From positions 104,704 through 168,703 of the forward strand of contig NZ_JACJVN010000028.1 in NCBI RefSeq assembly GCF_014212015.1: DNA of 64,000 bases, written 5' to 3'. The stretch's first letter is position 1. Each line of letters starts with the position of its first letter. The stretch comes from Cohnella lubricantis (GTDB lineage Bacteria; Bacillota; Bacilli; Paenibacillales; Paenibacillaceae). A model generated the notes under the pieces. That model saw only the letters and a list, made by a program, of their open reading frames with translations, was not told the DNA's origin and ran no database searches. Shown here piece after piece: positions 19,773-28,632 of this stretch. Position numbers and translations under genes: made by a program.

Positions 19773-19794
19773 TAAGGCGTCCCGAAGGACGCCT
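19773..19794. terminator. short stem-loop downstream of the 19822 gene
   Basis: AAGGCGTCC-CGAA-GGACGCCTT is a perfect 9-bp stem with a stable tetraloop just beyond the stop of the minus-strand gene. No U-tract follows, so termination is uncertain. Confidence 0.4.
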
Positions 19795-19821
19795 TGGCCA
19801 GCCCATCTATTCACGCTGCAG

Positions 19822-20424
19822 CTACAACTCCAACAACAGCATCTCCGTACGCATTCCTTCAAGACGCTTCTTGCTCGCCTCGGCTTCTTCCGTGCGCCCT
19901 AATTGCAAAGCCTCATGGAGAACCGCGAGCTCGTAATCGATCTCAAGACGGAGGACTCCCGCCCGCAGCTCGGCCCTCTTCGACTTGAACGCCTGAACCA
20001 TATCTTCTACCGTGATTTGGGGACGCTTCTGGAAGATGATCCGATGTTCCATGCCCGACACCTCCACGAGACGAATAATTTCGCCAAACATGATGTTCTC
20101 GATCAGCACCTGACGGTCCTTAAACCTCTTGACGACGGCATGCCCCCGGGAGTCGTTGATCAGCCTCTCGATCCATTGCGCCAGCCTCTCGTCTCTGACG
20201 ATATAATTGCCAACCATCTTGTAGCGATTGCGCGTGCGCTGGAATCTCAGCTTGAGCAGCTTGCGGCCGGTCCGCACGGAGATGAGGAATTGATGCTCGC
20301 TCTCGTTCCAGTACAGGGAGTACCCTTCCGAGATGAGCTCCCGGATGAAGCTCTGAATTTGCCTTCGGTCGAATCGCAGCTCCAAGTTGCAATATTCAAC
20401 CTCGTGGCTCCGGTTCACGGCCAT
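19822..20424 (-). CDS. conserved hypothetical protein
   Basis: 200 residues, soluble, no signal peptide. The N-terminal part (to about 90) is beta/alpha with aromatic and basic residues ([38 protein letters not shown]); the C-terminal part (about 130-200) is a charged, probably coiled-coil helix ending [17 protein letters not shown] do not recognise a named family with certainty; similar proteins seem to be a Paenibacillus-type conserved unknown. The ATG is preceded by AGGAGGGAGGGG. A possible promoter (TTGCCA, 17 bp, TAAGAT) lies in the 255-bp gap before yktB. The function is unknown. Confidence 0.7.
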   Translation of the reverse strand: MAVNRSHEVEYCNLELRFDRRQIQSFIRELISEGYSLYWNESEHQFLISVRTGRKLLKLRFQRTRNRYKMVGNYIVRDERLAQWIERLINDSRGHAVVKRFKDRQVLIENIMFGEIIRLVEVSGMEHRIIFQKRPQITVEDMVQAFKSKRAELRAGVLRLEIDYELAVLHEALQLGRTEEAEASKKRLEGMRTEMLLLEL

Positions 20425-20558
20425 CCCCTCCCTCCTGCCGAATACGCATGGTTCGAGTTGTTGACCGAATCTTCAGAATATTTGATCTTACCTCTATCTT
20501 ATACTCCATCATATGTAATGGCAACTTGGTTTCTTGACTATTTTCAGGTACTGCCGGC

Positions 20559-20587
20559 TTGGCTTCTTTTGTCGTATCCCGTATAGT
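20559..20587 (+). promoter_or_regulatory. candidate promoter of the DUF1054 gene
   Basis: TTGGCT (20559-20564), 17-bp spacer, TATAGT (20582-20587), about 90 bp before the ATG at 20680. The remaining 5' leader shows no obvious structure. Confidence 0.45.
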
Positions 20588-20679
20588 GAAGGAAAGGTTT
20601 AAGGTCGAACAGCCTTCCGAACGCGCGGATCCTCAGACGGCATCCGACAATCGACAACAACACCCGAGGTGATTCGAAA

Positions 20680-21324
20680 ATGACATTAGCTGCACCGTCC
20701 GTCTTCACCGGTCTCACGGACGAAGACTTTAACGCCATGAGCGTTCCCGGCCTGGAGGGCCGCATGGAAGCGATTATCGGCACCGTGCGCCCGAAGCTGC
20801 ACGCACTGGGCGATGCGCTCGCTCCCGTCCTGGCCGGATTGACCGGCGAGAACACTTATCCGCACGTCGCCAAGCACGCGCGGCGTTCCGTCAATCCGCC
20901 TGACGACACGTGGGTAGCGTGGTCGCCGAGCGCGAGAGGCTACAAGGCGTTCCCTCATTACCAGATCGGCCTGTGGTCGACGCACTTATTCATTCAGTTC
21001 GCCATTATCTACGAATGCCCGAACAAGACTATCTTCGCGGAGCGGGCAGCGCGCGAGCTCGCTTCGATCCGCGAAGCGGTGCCGCCGCATTACGTCTGGT
21101 CGAAGGACCATATGGTACCGACCGGCTCCGTGCACGGCGACCTGTCCGACGACGAGCTTGCCGCGCTGTTCCAGCGGCTTGGCTCCGTGAAGGCGTCGGA
21201 GCTGACGTGCGGCGTTCACATTCGCCGCGGCGATCCGCTGCTTGAGAATGGAGACGCCCTGCTGCGCAAGGCGGAATCGGTGTTCGCGACGCTGCTGCCG
21301 CTGTACAAGATGGCGCAGGCTTAA
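20680..21324 (+). CDS. DUF1054 (YktB-like) protein
   Basis: 214 residues, matching the YktB/UPF0637 family of Bacillota in length and landmarks: the N-terminal FTGLTDEDFNAMSVPGLEGR, then HVAKHARRSVNPPDDTWVAW, and GYKAFPHYQIGLWSTHLFIQ, FAIIYECPNK. Family members are cytosolic and of unknown function. The ATG is preceded by CCCGAGGTGA. The gene converges on the RND pump gene across a 427-bp gap filled by low-complexity and inverted-repeat DNA. Confidence 0.85.
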   Translation: MTLAAPSVFTGLTDEDFNAMSVPGLEGRMEAIIGTVRPKLHALGDALAPVLAGLTGENTYPHVAKHARRSVNPPDDTWVAWSPSARGYKAFPHYQIGLWSTHLFIQFAIIYECPNKTIFAERAARELASIREAVPPHYVWSKDHMVPTGSVHGDLSDDELAALFQRLGSVKASELTCGVHIRRGDPLLENGDALLRKAESVFATLLPLYKMAQA

Positions 21325-21339
21325 GCCGCCGATGATTGG

Positions 21340-21480
21340 CCCGGCGGCAGCTCGAGCTCCGGACACCGGCTCCGCGCTCAGAGTTCCGGCTTATGACGCC
21401 GGCTCCAGGCTCCGGCTCCAGCTCCAGCTCCGGACGCCAGTTTAAGCTGCAGCTACGGATCCCTGACACCGGCTCAAGCT
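21340..21480. repeat. low-complexity GCTCCG-rich tract
   Basis: Directly after the DUF1054 stop the sequence is built of short variants of CCAGCTCCGG, CACCGGCTC and GACGCCGGCTCC, for example GGCTCCGGCTCCAGCTCC around 21410. It looks like slippage-expanded, imperfect 6- to 19-bp repeats and has no supported coding role. Confidence 0.6.
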
Positions 21481-21513
21481 CCGTCTTCGGATTCCGACAC
21501 CGAATAGATAGCT

Positions 21514-21589
21514 TAACGGAACACCGTTTCGTTATCTGCAGGATGGATGGCCAATTTCTGCATGATAACGGAATGGTGTTCCGTTGTTT
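21514..21589. repeat. inverted-repeat pair I (AACGGAA family)
   Basis: Two ~22-bp elements at 21514-21535 and 21565-21589 (TAACGGAACACCGTTTCGTT and ATAACGGAATGGTGTTCCGT) are each imperfectly palindromic and are also near-complementary to each other, so the block can fold as one long hairpin with a ~29-nt loop or as two small ones. Confidence 0.75.
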
Positions 21590-21625
21590 ACGCGATTTTA
21601 GTTAGCTGCTTGTGAGAATGCGGCG

Positions 21626-21704
21626 AATAACGGAACGGCGTTCCTCTATCGGGCCTACGAGCGGTATTGTGCTCTGTAATAGAGGAACCGCGTTCCGTTA
21701 TTTT
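21626..21704 (+). terminator. long inverted-repeat pair II, likely terminator
   Basis: Elements at 21626-21649 (AATAACGGAACGGCGTTCC) and 21678-21704 (AGAGGAACCGCGTTCCGTTA) are reverse complements over about 24 bp with two mismatches and a ~28-nt loop, followed by TTTT. The hairpin lies between the converging DUF1054 and RND-pump genes and could stop transcription from the plus side. It belongs to the same sequence family as pair I. Confidence 0.65.
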
Positions 21705-21751
21705 AAACCAATGGTATGCCGCACCTATGCCGCCGCTCGCGGGTTTTGTCT

Positions 21752-24700
21752 CTAGTTCAATCCAGCCGCGACCTGTTCCGCTGCCTCCGCTTCCTGCAAT
21801 CTCGCGTTTAGACGCTGACGGCGGGACTTGCGGTAGAACAGCAGCTCATACAGGCAAGGCACGATAACCAGCGTCAGCAGCGTCGACACGACCAGTCCGC
21901 CGATAACGACGATTGCCAGGCTCTGGCTGACGATGCTGCCGCTCTCCGACGTGCCGAACACGAGCGGGAGCATGGCGCATACGGTCGCGATGGCCGTCAT
22001 CAGAATCGGCCGCATCCGCGTGCCTGCCGCCTCAAGCAGCGCTTCACGAATCGTCATGCGCTCCTCGTTCTGCTTCACGCGGTCGATCAGCACGATCGCG
22101 TTCGTCACGACGACGCCGATCAGCATGACGACGCCGAAGATCGCCGTGAAGTCAGGCGTGATGCCGGAGATGATCAAGCCAAGCACCGCGCCGATCGGCA
22201 CGAACAGAATCGTGGCCAGAATCGCGATCGGGGCGCGCAGCGTCTTGAACGTCGCGACCATGATCAGGTAGACGATGCCGATCGAGACGATCATCATGAC
22301 GAACAGGCTGGCGAAGTCTGCCGATTGGTCGGCCGACGCGCCGCCGATGAACAGCTGAACGCCGTCCGGAGGCGTAACATCGTTCAGCGCTTCCGTGATT
22401 TTGCCGCCGACGATGGACAGCTGGCTCGGCTCTACCGTTGCGGTGACGCGAATATAGCTCTTGCCGTCCTTGTGGTAGAACTGGGTCGGCTTCTCTTCCT
22501 TCACCCACTCGGCGAAGTCCGATACCGGACGCGGACCTGCGTCCGTCGAGAACGTGAGGCCGCTTAGGTCGCTCTCCGTCTGCGGGGTCAGAACGGGCTG
22601 CAGCATAACCGGCACTGCTTGACCTTGTACCGTTACCGAACCGATCGGCACCGGATTGAGCATTGCCTGCAGCTGCGAAGCGATATCGGATGCTCTCGCC
22701 TGCGTCGCATCGACTTGCAGTGTGTAGACGGTCTTGAGCTCCTCCTGATTGCTCTCGACCTTCAGCACATCCCGGATCGGCTTAATCTTCGCGATCACTT
22801 CGTTCGCGGCTGCCGTCAGCCTCTCCGGATCGTCTCCCGAGACGTCCACGAAGATCTCCGATTGACCACCGCCCCCCATGAACGAGCTGAAGCTTGCCGT
22901 CAGCTCCGCTTCAGGATATTGCGGCTGCTCAGACTTCATCGTATCGATCAATTTCTGAGCATCTCCATCCTCCGCCAGCATCATCATATAAGAGACCAGC
23001 GTCGGAGACTGCACGCCGCCGTACTTCGCCGCGTCTGCGCTGTTGCCCATGCTCATCGCGACCCAATCAACTCCCTCCTGCTCCATCAGGAAGGACTCCA
23101 GCTTCTTGCCGTTCGCAAGCACTTCATCCGCTGGCGTATCCGGCTTGTATTCGAGCGACACGTCAACGCTCATCGCGCCGGAAGCGTCAACCGCGCCTTT
23201 GGGCATCGAGAAGTAAGTGCCGATCGAGCCAACCAGCAGCGCGAGGGCGACGAGCAGCGGCACCCACTTGTGGCGCAGGTTCCAATGCAGGAACGAGCCG
23301 AACCGCTTCGATGGCTGGTGCTCATGGATGCGCGATCTCCGCAGCATGCCCGCGCTCATGAGCGGAATGACCGTCAGCGCGACCAGCAGCGACGACAGCA
23401 GCGAATAGGTCACTGTCAGCGCGAACGGCAGCAAGAACGACTGCAGCGAGCCGCGCAACAGCCCCATTGGCAGGAATACAGCTACCGTCGTCAGCGTAGA
23501 GGCGGTGATCGCCCGAGACACTTCCTTCGTCGCATCGATGACCAGGTCGATCGAGAAAGGCTCCTTCTGCAGGCGGCGGAAGATGTTCTCGATGACGACG
23601 ATGCTGTCGTCCACGAGCCGTCCGACTGCGACGGCTACGCCGCCGAGCGTCAGGATGTTCAGCGAGATGCCGGACAGATCCAGCAGGTACAGCGTCAGCG
23701 CGAGCGACAGCGGAATCGAGACAATCGTCACGGCCGTCGCCCGGATGTTGCGCATGAACAAGAGGATGACGATCGTGGCGAACAGAGCGCCCATCAGCAC
23801 CTCGCGCATCATGCTGTTCACGGAGCCGACGATGTTCTCGGACGTGTTCATGCGAACCTCCACCTTCGCATCCGGGACCTCCTCGTTCAAGCGGTCGACT
23901 GTCTTCTGCACTTCCTTGCCGACGCTGACGGCGTTGGCGTTCGCCGCCTTCGAGACGATCAACTCCAGCGCGTCCTGTCCGTCGATGCGCAGGACGCTCT
24001 CCTTGTCTTCGCGCAGCTCCACGTTCGCCACGTCGCTCAGCTTGACGCCGGGAGCGACCGGCAGATTCTGGAGCGACTCCACATCCTCCAAATTCGCCGA
24101 ATCGACGCTCAGGTTAACGACCGTCCCATCCAGCGACGTCTGTCCGACCGAGGCCGATGCTTCGCGGCCCTGCAAGACCCCGTACAATGCTTGAAGCGGA
24201 ATACCGCTCGCTTCCAACTTAGCGATGTCCGGCGTCACCGCGATCGAAGGCGAAGCATTGCCCGCCAGCTGCACGTCGCCTGCGCCGTCGATGGCGCGGA
24301 ACGCATCGACGACTTGCCGCTCGATCTGGGCTTTCCGAGCGTCGGTCGTCCCTTCCTCAAATGCCAGCGAGATGTACGAGACCGGAATCATCGAAGTGTT
24401 GAACTGGACCACATAAGGCGGAGATACCCGCTCCGGCAGCGGCACCGCATTGACCGCACGCTCAACCTCTTCCTTCGCTTCCTTCATGTCCGTCTTCGCG
24501 TCAAAATTCAAATTCACTTGGGAATAGCCGTCTCCCGAAGTCGAGAAGACGTTCGTCTTGCCCTTCACGCCCGCTACCGCTTGCTCCAGCGGATTCGTCA
24601 CGAGGCTGTCCATCGCGGCGGCGTCATAGCCTTGCCCGATGACGCTGACCGTCACTTGCGGATTGTCCGCCTCCGGCAGCAGCTCCATAGGCAGCTTCCA

Positions 24701-24790
24701 ATAGCTGAAGATGCCGAGCCCGAGCACCATGACGACCAGAATGGCGATAACCGCCTTGTTGCGGAAAGCTCCTTGAATGATTGATCTCAA
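21752..24790 (-). CDS. RND-family efflux pump (SwrC/AcrB-like)
   Basis: Large inner-membrane proton-driven exporter, about 1012 residues, the normal RND size, with 12 predicted TM helices: one near residue 15, five or six around 330-540, one near 545, and the rest from about 835 to 1000. Two large extracellular loops carry the paired MMPL/AcrB porter domains; the segment GVAVAVGRLVDDSIVVIENI carries the conserved TM4 acidic residues. The closest type in Bacillota is SwrC (YerP), which exports surfactin-like lipopeptides without a Gram-negative outer channel; substrate here is unknown. No adaptor gene is adjacent. TTG 24790 is preferred (AAGGAG about 10 nt upstream); TTG 24799 is too close to that site. 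Confidence 0.9.
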   Translation of the reverse strand: MRSIIQGAFRNKAVIAILVVMVLGLGIFSYWKLPMELLPEADNPQVTVSVIGQGYDAAAMDSLVTNPLEQAVAGVKGKTNVFSTSGDGYSQVNLNFDAKTDMKEAKEEVERAVNAVPLPERVSPPYVVQFNTSMIPVSYISLAFEEGTTDARKAQIERQVVDAFRAIDGAGDVQLAGNASPSIAVTPDIAKLEASGIPLQALYGVLQGREASASVGQTSLDGTVVNLSVDSANLEDVESLQNLPVAPGVKLSDVANVELREDKESVLRIDGQDALELIVSKAANANAVSVGKEVQKTVDRLNEEVPDAKVEVRMNTSENIVGSVNSMMREVLMGALFATIVILLFMRNIRATAVTIVSIPLSLALTLYLLDLSGISLNILTLGGVAVAVGRLVDDSIVVIENIFRRLQKEPFSIDLVIDATKEVSRAITASTLTTVAVFLPMGLLRGSLQSFLLPFALTVTYSLLSSLLVALTVIPLMSAGMLRRSRIHEHQPSKRFGSFLHWNLRHKWVPLLVALALLVGSIGTYFSMPKGAVDASGAMSVDVSLEYKPDTPADEVLANGKKLESFLMEQEGVDWVAMSMGNSADAAKYGGVQSPTLVSYMMMLAEDGDAQKLIDTMKSEQPQYPEAELTASFSSFMGGGGQSEIFVDVSGDDPERLTAAANEVIAKIKPIRDVLKVESNQEELKTVYTLQVDATQARASDIASQLQAMLNPVPIGSVTVQGQAVPVMLQPVLTPQTESDLSGLTFSTDAGPRPVSDFAEWVKEEKPTQFYHKDGKSYIRVTATVEPSQLSIVGGKITEALNDVTPPDGVQLFIGGASADQSADFASLFVMMIVSIGIVYLIMVATFKTLRAPIAILATILFVPIGAVLGLIISGITPDFTAIFGVVMLIGVVVTNAIVLIDRVKQNEERMTIREALLEAAGTRMRPILMTAIATVCAMLPLVFGTSESGSIVSQSLAIVVIGGLVVSTLLTLVIVPCLYELLFYRKSRRQRLNARLQEAEAAEQVAAGLN

Positions 24791-24940
24791 CTCCAGCAAA
24801 CTCCTTCCATACCTCGGTATCTATAATGGACTCATCCATCATAGCTGGAAATGAAAGGGGTGCGAAAACGGCGGAGGACCGTATTTGCGCCTGGACGAAA
24901 GGCGGGGAGTGTATACGTCCCCGGTCGCACCTTCGCCTCT

Positions 24941-24963
24941 CTAACCCGAGTTTGCCGGGTTAG
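24941..24963. other. stem-loop in the gap between RND and MFS pump genes
   Basis: The 310-bp gap 24800-25109 contains CTAACCCG and its exact complement CGGGTTAG around a 7-nt loop, upstream of the RND gene. There is no T-tract; the role is unclear. Confidence 0.4.
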
Positions 24964-25011
24964 AGCGTTCCATGGCGGGCCTTCCCGTCTCGGGCTTGGA
25001 GCAAACAAATA

Positions 25012-25060
25012 GGGCTGTCCCAGAAGAGATCACTCTCGGTGACCCCTTCTGGGACAGCCC
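25012..25060 (-). terminator. 15-bp stem-loop after the MFS gene
   Basis: GGGCTGTCCCAGAAG (25012-25026) is repeated inverted at 25046-25060. It lies just past the stop of the MFS gene and before the RND gene leader. The GGGCTGTC...GACAGCCC frame recurs at 28567, so it is a genome-recurring terminator-like element. Confidence 0.6.
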
Positions 25061-25109
25061 CTTGAAGAACCCTATCGGGTAATCGCCTGACGGCGTTCAC
25101 CGGGCAGCG

Positions 25110-26288
25110 TCAAGCCTCCGCCTTGGCCTGCGCGCGGTCCGCGCTGCGGAACCGGGCGAGCAGGCCGAGCGCGGCGAGCGACAGCGCGCCGGACACGAGG
25201 AACGGCAGCTGCGCATAGGCGCCCAGAAGCACCGATCCCAGCAGCGGGCCGACGATGCGGCCCAAGCTGTCCATCGAGGAGCTGAGGCCGGATGCGACGC
25301 CTTGCTCCACGGTCGTCTTCTGCGTGATGAGCGATGTGACGCACGGACGGATGAGCGAATTGCCGATGCCGAAGATGCACAAGTAGACGGTAGCGGCGAC
25401 TACGCTGTGCGCGGTGAGCAGCAGGAAGAAGCCGGCCGCCGAGATGACAAGGCCTGCGGCGATATACGCGGTCTCCTGCCCTTGCTTGACGCGGCGGCGA
25501 ACGACGCCGCCCTGAATGAGCGCGCCGACAAGACCGCAGAAGAAGAACATGTAGCCGACGTTGCGCGGCGTAGCGTCGAAGCGGTGCATGCCGTACAGCT
25601 GCATCGTCGCTTCCAGAATGGCTAGCGAGAACGTCACGAAGAATGCGAGCACGTACAGATTTTTGAGGGAACCTTGGAACGCTGTCCAACGCGACGTTCT
25701 CGGCTGAACCGCTATAGCGGCTCGACGCTCCGGCGTGAGCGACTCCGCCAGTTTCAGCCAGCCCGCGATGAACGTGAGCAGCGCCAGTCCGGCCGCGGCA
25801 TAGAACGGGGCAGCCAGCGAGATCTGGCTCAGCTCTCCGCCGACGAATGGCCCGAACGTGAAGCCGAGCCCGATGCTCATGCCGACGACAGCCATCCCCT
25901 TCGTCCGCTGCTCGTTCGTCGTGATGTCCGCCACGTAAGCGACGATACAAGAGGTGACAGCGCCCGAGAACAAGCCTCCGAGCAGGCGGGAGACATACAT
26001 CAGCGCGAGGTTGTCCACGGCAAGCCCGAACAGCAGGAAGCTGGCGCAGAAGCCGAGCACGCCGATCATAATGACCGGCCTTCTGCCGACCCGGCCCGAC
26101 AGCCTTCCCCAGACGGGCGATAAGAGAAAGGAGACGAGCGAATAAAGCGCCAGCATGAAGCCGGTATGCAGATTCGCCCGTTCCGGATCAAGGTCCGATA
26201 CCGCTTGCGGCAGGACAGGAATAATAATGCCGAATCCGATAAAAGTAGTAACTAGCATGAGTGCAACGATCGTCAGCTTGCTGCGCAC
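25110..26288 (-). CDS. MFS multidrug/tetracycline-type efflux transporter
   Basis: 392-residue, 12-TM major facilitator protein of the DHA1 drug-proton antiporter kind. The motif A loop between TM2 and TM3 reads GRLSGRVGRRPVIMIG, and a motif C-like stretch GLGFTFGPFVGG is in TM5. GTG 26288 is chosen: AAGGAGAGAA lies just upstream and the N-terminus RSKLTIVALMLVTTFIGFG leads straight into TM1; the upstream 53 codons are not coding-like. Substrate cannot be deduced. It lies in the same direction as the SwrC-like pump, so two drug-type exporters are adjacent but are separated by a terminator. Confidence 0.85.
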   Translation of the reverse strand: MRSKLTIVALMLVTTFIGFGIIIPVLPQAVSDLDPERANLHTGFMLALYSLVSFLLSPVWGRLSGRVGRRPVIMIGVLGFCASFLLFGLAVDNLALMYVSRLLGGLFSGAVTSCIVAYVADITTNEQRTKGMAVVGMSIGLGFTFGPFVGGELSQISLAAPFYAAAGLALLTFIAGWLKLAESLTPERRAAIAVQPRTSRWTAFQGSLKNLYVLAFFVTFSLAILEATMQLYGMHRFDATPRNVGYMFFFCGLVGALIQGGVVRRRVKQGQETAYIAAGLVISAAGFFLLLTAHSVVAATVYLCIFGIGNSLIRPCVTSLITQKTTVEQGVASGLSSSMDSLGRIVGPLLGSVLLGAYAQLPFLVSGALSLAALGLLARFRSADRAQAKAEA

Positions 26289-26416
26289 GGGTATTCTCTC
26301 CTTAGAGGCAAGTGTCGTCCAGTATCGTAAAATATGGTAGCACAGTCGAAAGGGTAGTTCCAAACAACGATTCAAGACATTTTCGTGACAACGTGACAGC
26401 CCCGGGATGCCAGAAG

Positions 26417-26444
26417 TTGCATTCCCCCCTATTTTTGCTATACT
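26417..26444 (+). promoter_or_regulatory. candidate promoter of speA
   Basis: TTGCAT (26417-26422), 16-bp spacer, TATACT (26439-26444), about 55 bp before the preferred TTG start of speA. Confidence 0.5.
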
Positions 26445-26498
26445 CATGCTTGTTTGAAGAGAGCCGTATGTACGGCATGGAAAGGAAGGCGCTCATCT

Positions 26499-27968
26499 TT
26501 GGATCATACCCGCACACCACTATTCGACGCCCTGCGCAGCCACGCAGCGCAGAACCCGGTGCAGTTCCATATCCCCGGACATAAGAAAGGAACCGGAATG
26601 GATCCCGAGTTCCGTCAATATATCGGCCAGAACGTGCTCGACATCGACCTGATCAACATTGCCCCTCTCGACGACCTGCACCAGCCGGTCGGCGTCATTC
26701 TGGAAGCGCAGCAGCTCGCAGCGAACGCCTTCGGCGCGGATGCGACCTTCTTCTCCGTGCAAGGCACGAGCAGCGCCATCATGACGATGATCCTTGCGGT
26801 GTGCGGACAAGGCGACAAGATCATCGTGCCGCGCAACGTGCACAAGTCCATTCTGTCGGCGATCATCTTCTCCGGCGCCCGGCCGGTATTCCTGTCTCCG
26901 GTGCGGGACCGCAATCTCGGCATCGATCACGGCATTACGACGCAGTCGGTGCGCCGCGCCTTGGAGCGGCATCCCGATGCGGCAGCCGTGCTCGTCATTA
27001 ACCCGACCTATTACGGCGTCTGCGCGAACCTGAAGGAGATCGTCGATCTGGTCCACGAGTATGATATTCCGGTGCTCGTCGACGAAGCCCACGGCGCGCT
27101 CATTCACTTCTCCGAAGAGCTTCCGCTGTCTGCCATGCAGGCCGGCGCCGACATGGCGGCGACAAGCGTGCACAAGCTCGGAGGTTCGATGACGCAGAGC
27201 TCAATCCTGAACGTCCGAGCCGGACGGGTTAACCTCCAGCGCGTTCAGACGATTCTCAGCCTGCTGACGACGACGTCAACCTCCTATCCGCTGCTTGCCT
27301 CGCTAGATGCCGCGCGCCGGCAGCTTGCCCTGCATGGCAGAGAGTTGGCAAGCCGGACGGTCAAGCTGGCGAATGAGGCGCGGACAGCCATCAATCAGAT
27401 CGAAGGGCTCTATTGCTTCGGCGACGACATTCTCGGCGACGAGGCGACCTTCGATTACGATCCGACCAAGCTGACGATCCATGTGCGCCATCTCGGCATG
27501 ACCGGATATGACGCCGAGAATTGGCTGCGCGAGCATTACAACATCGAAGTCGAGCTCAGCGATATGTACAACATCCTGTGCCTCATTACGCCCGGAGACG
27601 ATGCCGAATCGATCAGCATTCTGCTCGGCGCGCTGACGAAGATGGCGGACGAATTCCTTCATACGCGCGAAGTGATCGAGATGGTGGTCAAGATCCCGGA
27701 GATCCCGCACCTGTCGCTGACGCCGCGGGATGCGTTCTACGGCGAGACGGAGACGATCCCGTTCACGGAATCGGCGGGACGCATTATCGCCGAGTTCATC
27801 TATGTCTATCCGCCTGGCATTCCGATCCTTCTGCCCGGCGAGGTCGTCTCCCAGGAGAATATCGATTACATCGTCGATCACCTCGATGTCGGCCTTCCCG
27901 TCAAAGGGCCGGAAGACCGCTCTGTCCGGCAGATCAAGGTCATCGTGGAAGAGACGGCGATCTCCTAA
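26499..27968 (+). CDS. speA: arginine decarboxylase (PLP, fold III, SpeA-type)
   Basis: Decarboxylates arginine to agmatine, the entry into polyamine synthesis. It follows Bacillus SpeA almost motif for motif: VQFHIPGHKKG, FRQYIGQNVLDIDLINI, FFSVQGTSSAIMTM, VLVINPTYYGV, VDEAHGALIHF and the PLP lysine in SVHKLGGSMTQSS, ending at about 490 residues. TTG 26499 (LDHTRTPLFDAL) is preferred as start because AAAGGAAGG lies 9 nt upstream and the length then matches; a TTG 45 bp earlier gives an unlikely tail. Lysine-decarboxylase relatives share the fold, but the sequence is clearly nearer SpeA. No speB or speE is in the window. Confidence 0.9.
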   Translation: MDHTRTPLFDALRSHAAQNPVQFHIPGHKKGTGMDPEFRQYIGQNVLDIDLINIAPLDDLHQPVGVILEAQQLAANAFGADATFFSVQGTSSAIMTMILAVCGQGDKIIVPRNVHKSILSAIIFSGARPVFLSPVRDRNLGIDHGITTQSVRRALERHPDAAAVLVINPTYYGVCANLKEIVDLVHEYDIPVLVDEAHGALIHFSEELPLSAMQAGADMAATSVHKLGGSMTQSSILNVRAGRVNLQRVQTILSLLTTTSTSYPLLASLDAARRQLALHGRELASRTVKLANEARTAINQIEGLYCFGDDILGDEATFDYDPTKLTIHVRHLGMTGYDAENWLREHYNIEVELSDMYNILCLITPGDDAESISILLGALTKMADEFLHTREVIEMVVKIPEIPHLSLTPRDAFYGETETIPFTESAGRIIAEFIYVYPPGIPILLPGEVVSQENIDYIVDHLDVGLPVKGPEDRSVRQIKVIVEETAIS

Positions 27969-28121
27969 TCCATATCAAAGCCCCTGCGGCCGGCGTTCCG
28001 CCGATTCGCAGAGGCTTGTTTTTTTGGGGGGAACCGGATATACGGCCTCTTCTTCTCGCATGGGAATCGTTGCCAATCCGTCCTGCAGGTGCTATCATTT
28101 GCCTTGGGAGGGGTGCAGCCG

Positions 28122-28541
28122 ATGAGTCAAAGCGCTTACATATCGCTGGTTCAAGGATCCGCCGCAGCCGAGATCTCGCTCGAGGATGTCAAGCAGCAGC
28201 TTCAGCACTACCGGGAACAGACCGGCCTTACCGGACAGCAGTTGGATTGGAATTACGCGGAGGCGGCATTCCCTTATTCGATTGAGACGAAGGCCGGCGA
28301 AGAAGACCGTTGGTTCTTCCTCAAAGGCCGCAAGCCGCCATACCGATACATCCTGTTCGGAACGGGGCTGCGCGCCGAAGGCGAGACAACCGTCCCCTAT
28401 ATTCATGTCGTGCTGCCGGACGATGCAACGCACGGCGACAAATCCAAAGCGAACGAATATTGCAAGTGGATTGGCAAGAGATTGCTCGCCGAAGTGAAGC
28501 TGTTCAACGGCCGAACGCTCTACTATAATCCTCGCAAATAA
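28122..28541 (+). CDS. DUF1885-like hypothetical protein
   Basis: 139 residues from ATG 28122, which has GGGAGGGG upstream; an ATG 33 bp earlier lacks a ribosome site. Soluble alpha/beta protein with aromatic-rich core stretches WNYAEAAFPYSI, RWFFLKGRKPPYRYILFG and TVPYIHVVLPDDATHGDKSK. It resembles the DUF1885 family of Bacillaceae, for which only a structure and no function is known; I am moderately sure of that assignment. It stands alone, converging with the DUF1292 gene, with a terminator between. Confidence 0.7.
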   Translation: MSQSAYISLVQGSAAAEISLEDVKQQLQHYREQTGLTGQQLDWNYAEAAFPYSIETKAGEEDRWFFLKGRKPPYRYILFGTGLRAEGETTVPYIHVVLPDDATHGDKSKANEYCKWIGKRLLAEVKLFNGRTLYYNPRK

Positions 28542-28566
28542 CCGTCGATCTCCGATACGCGAACGA

Positions 28567-28606
28567 AGGGCTGTCCCGGCGTCCAACGGACGGCCTTGAC
28601 AGCCCT
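28567..28606. terminator. stem-loop between DUF1885-like and DUF1292 genes
   Basis: AGGGCTGTC (28567-28575) pairs with GACAGCCCT (28598-28606), with an inner CGTCC/GGACG stem. It lies between converging genes and shares the GGGCTGTC frame of the hairpin at 25012. Confidence 0.65.
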
Positions 28607-28632
28607 AGTCATTCGGCAGCGAAGCCAACGGG

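Noticed and set aside
19631-19936. Coding tail continuing the LOG fragment to 19936
   Set aside because: The frame crosses a strong terminator and runs antisense through the next gene, with no similarity to the family.
22619-24784. 721-codon open frame on the plus strand opposite the RND pump gene
   Set aside because: Low-information Arg/His/Leu-rich sequence typical of the antisense of GC-rich codons; the minus-strand RND protein is unmistakable.
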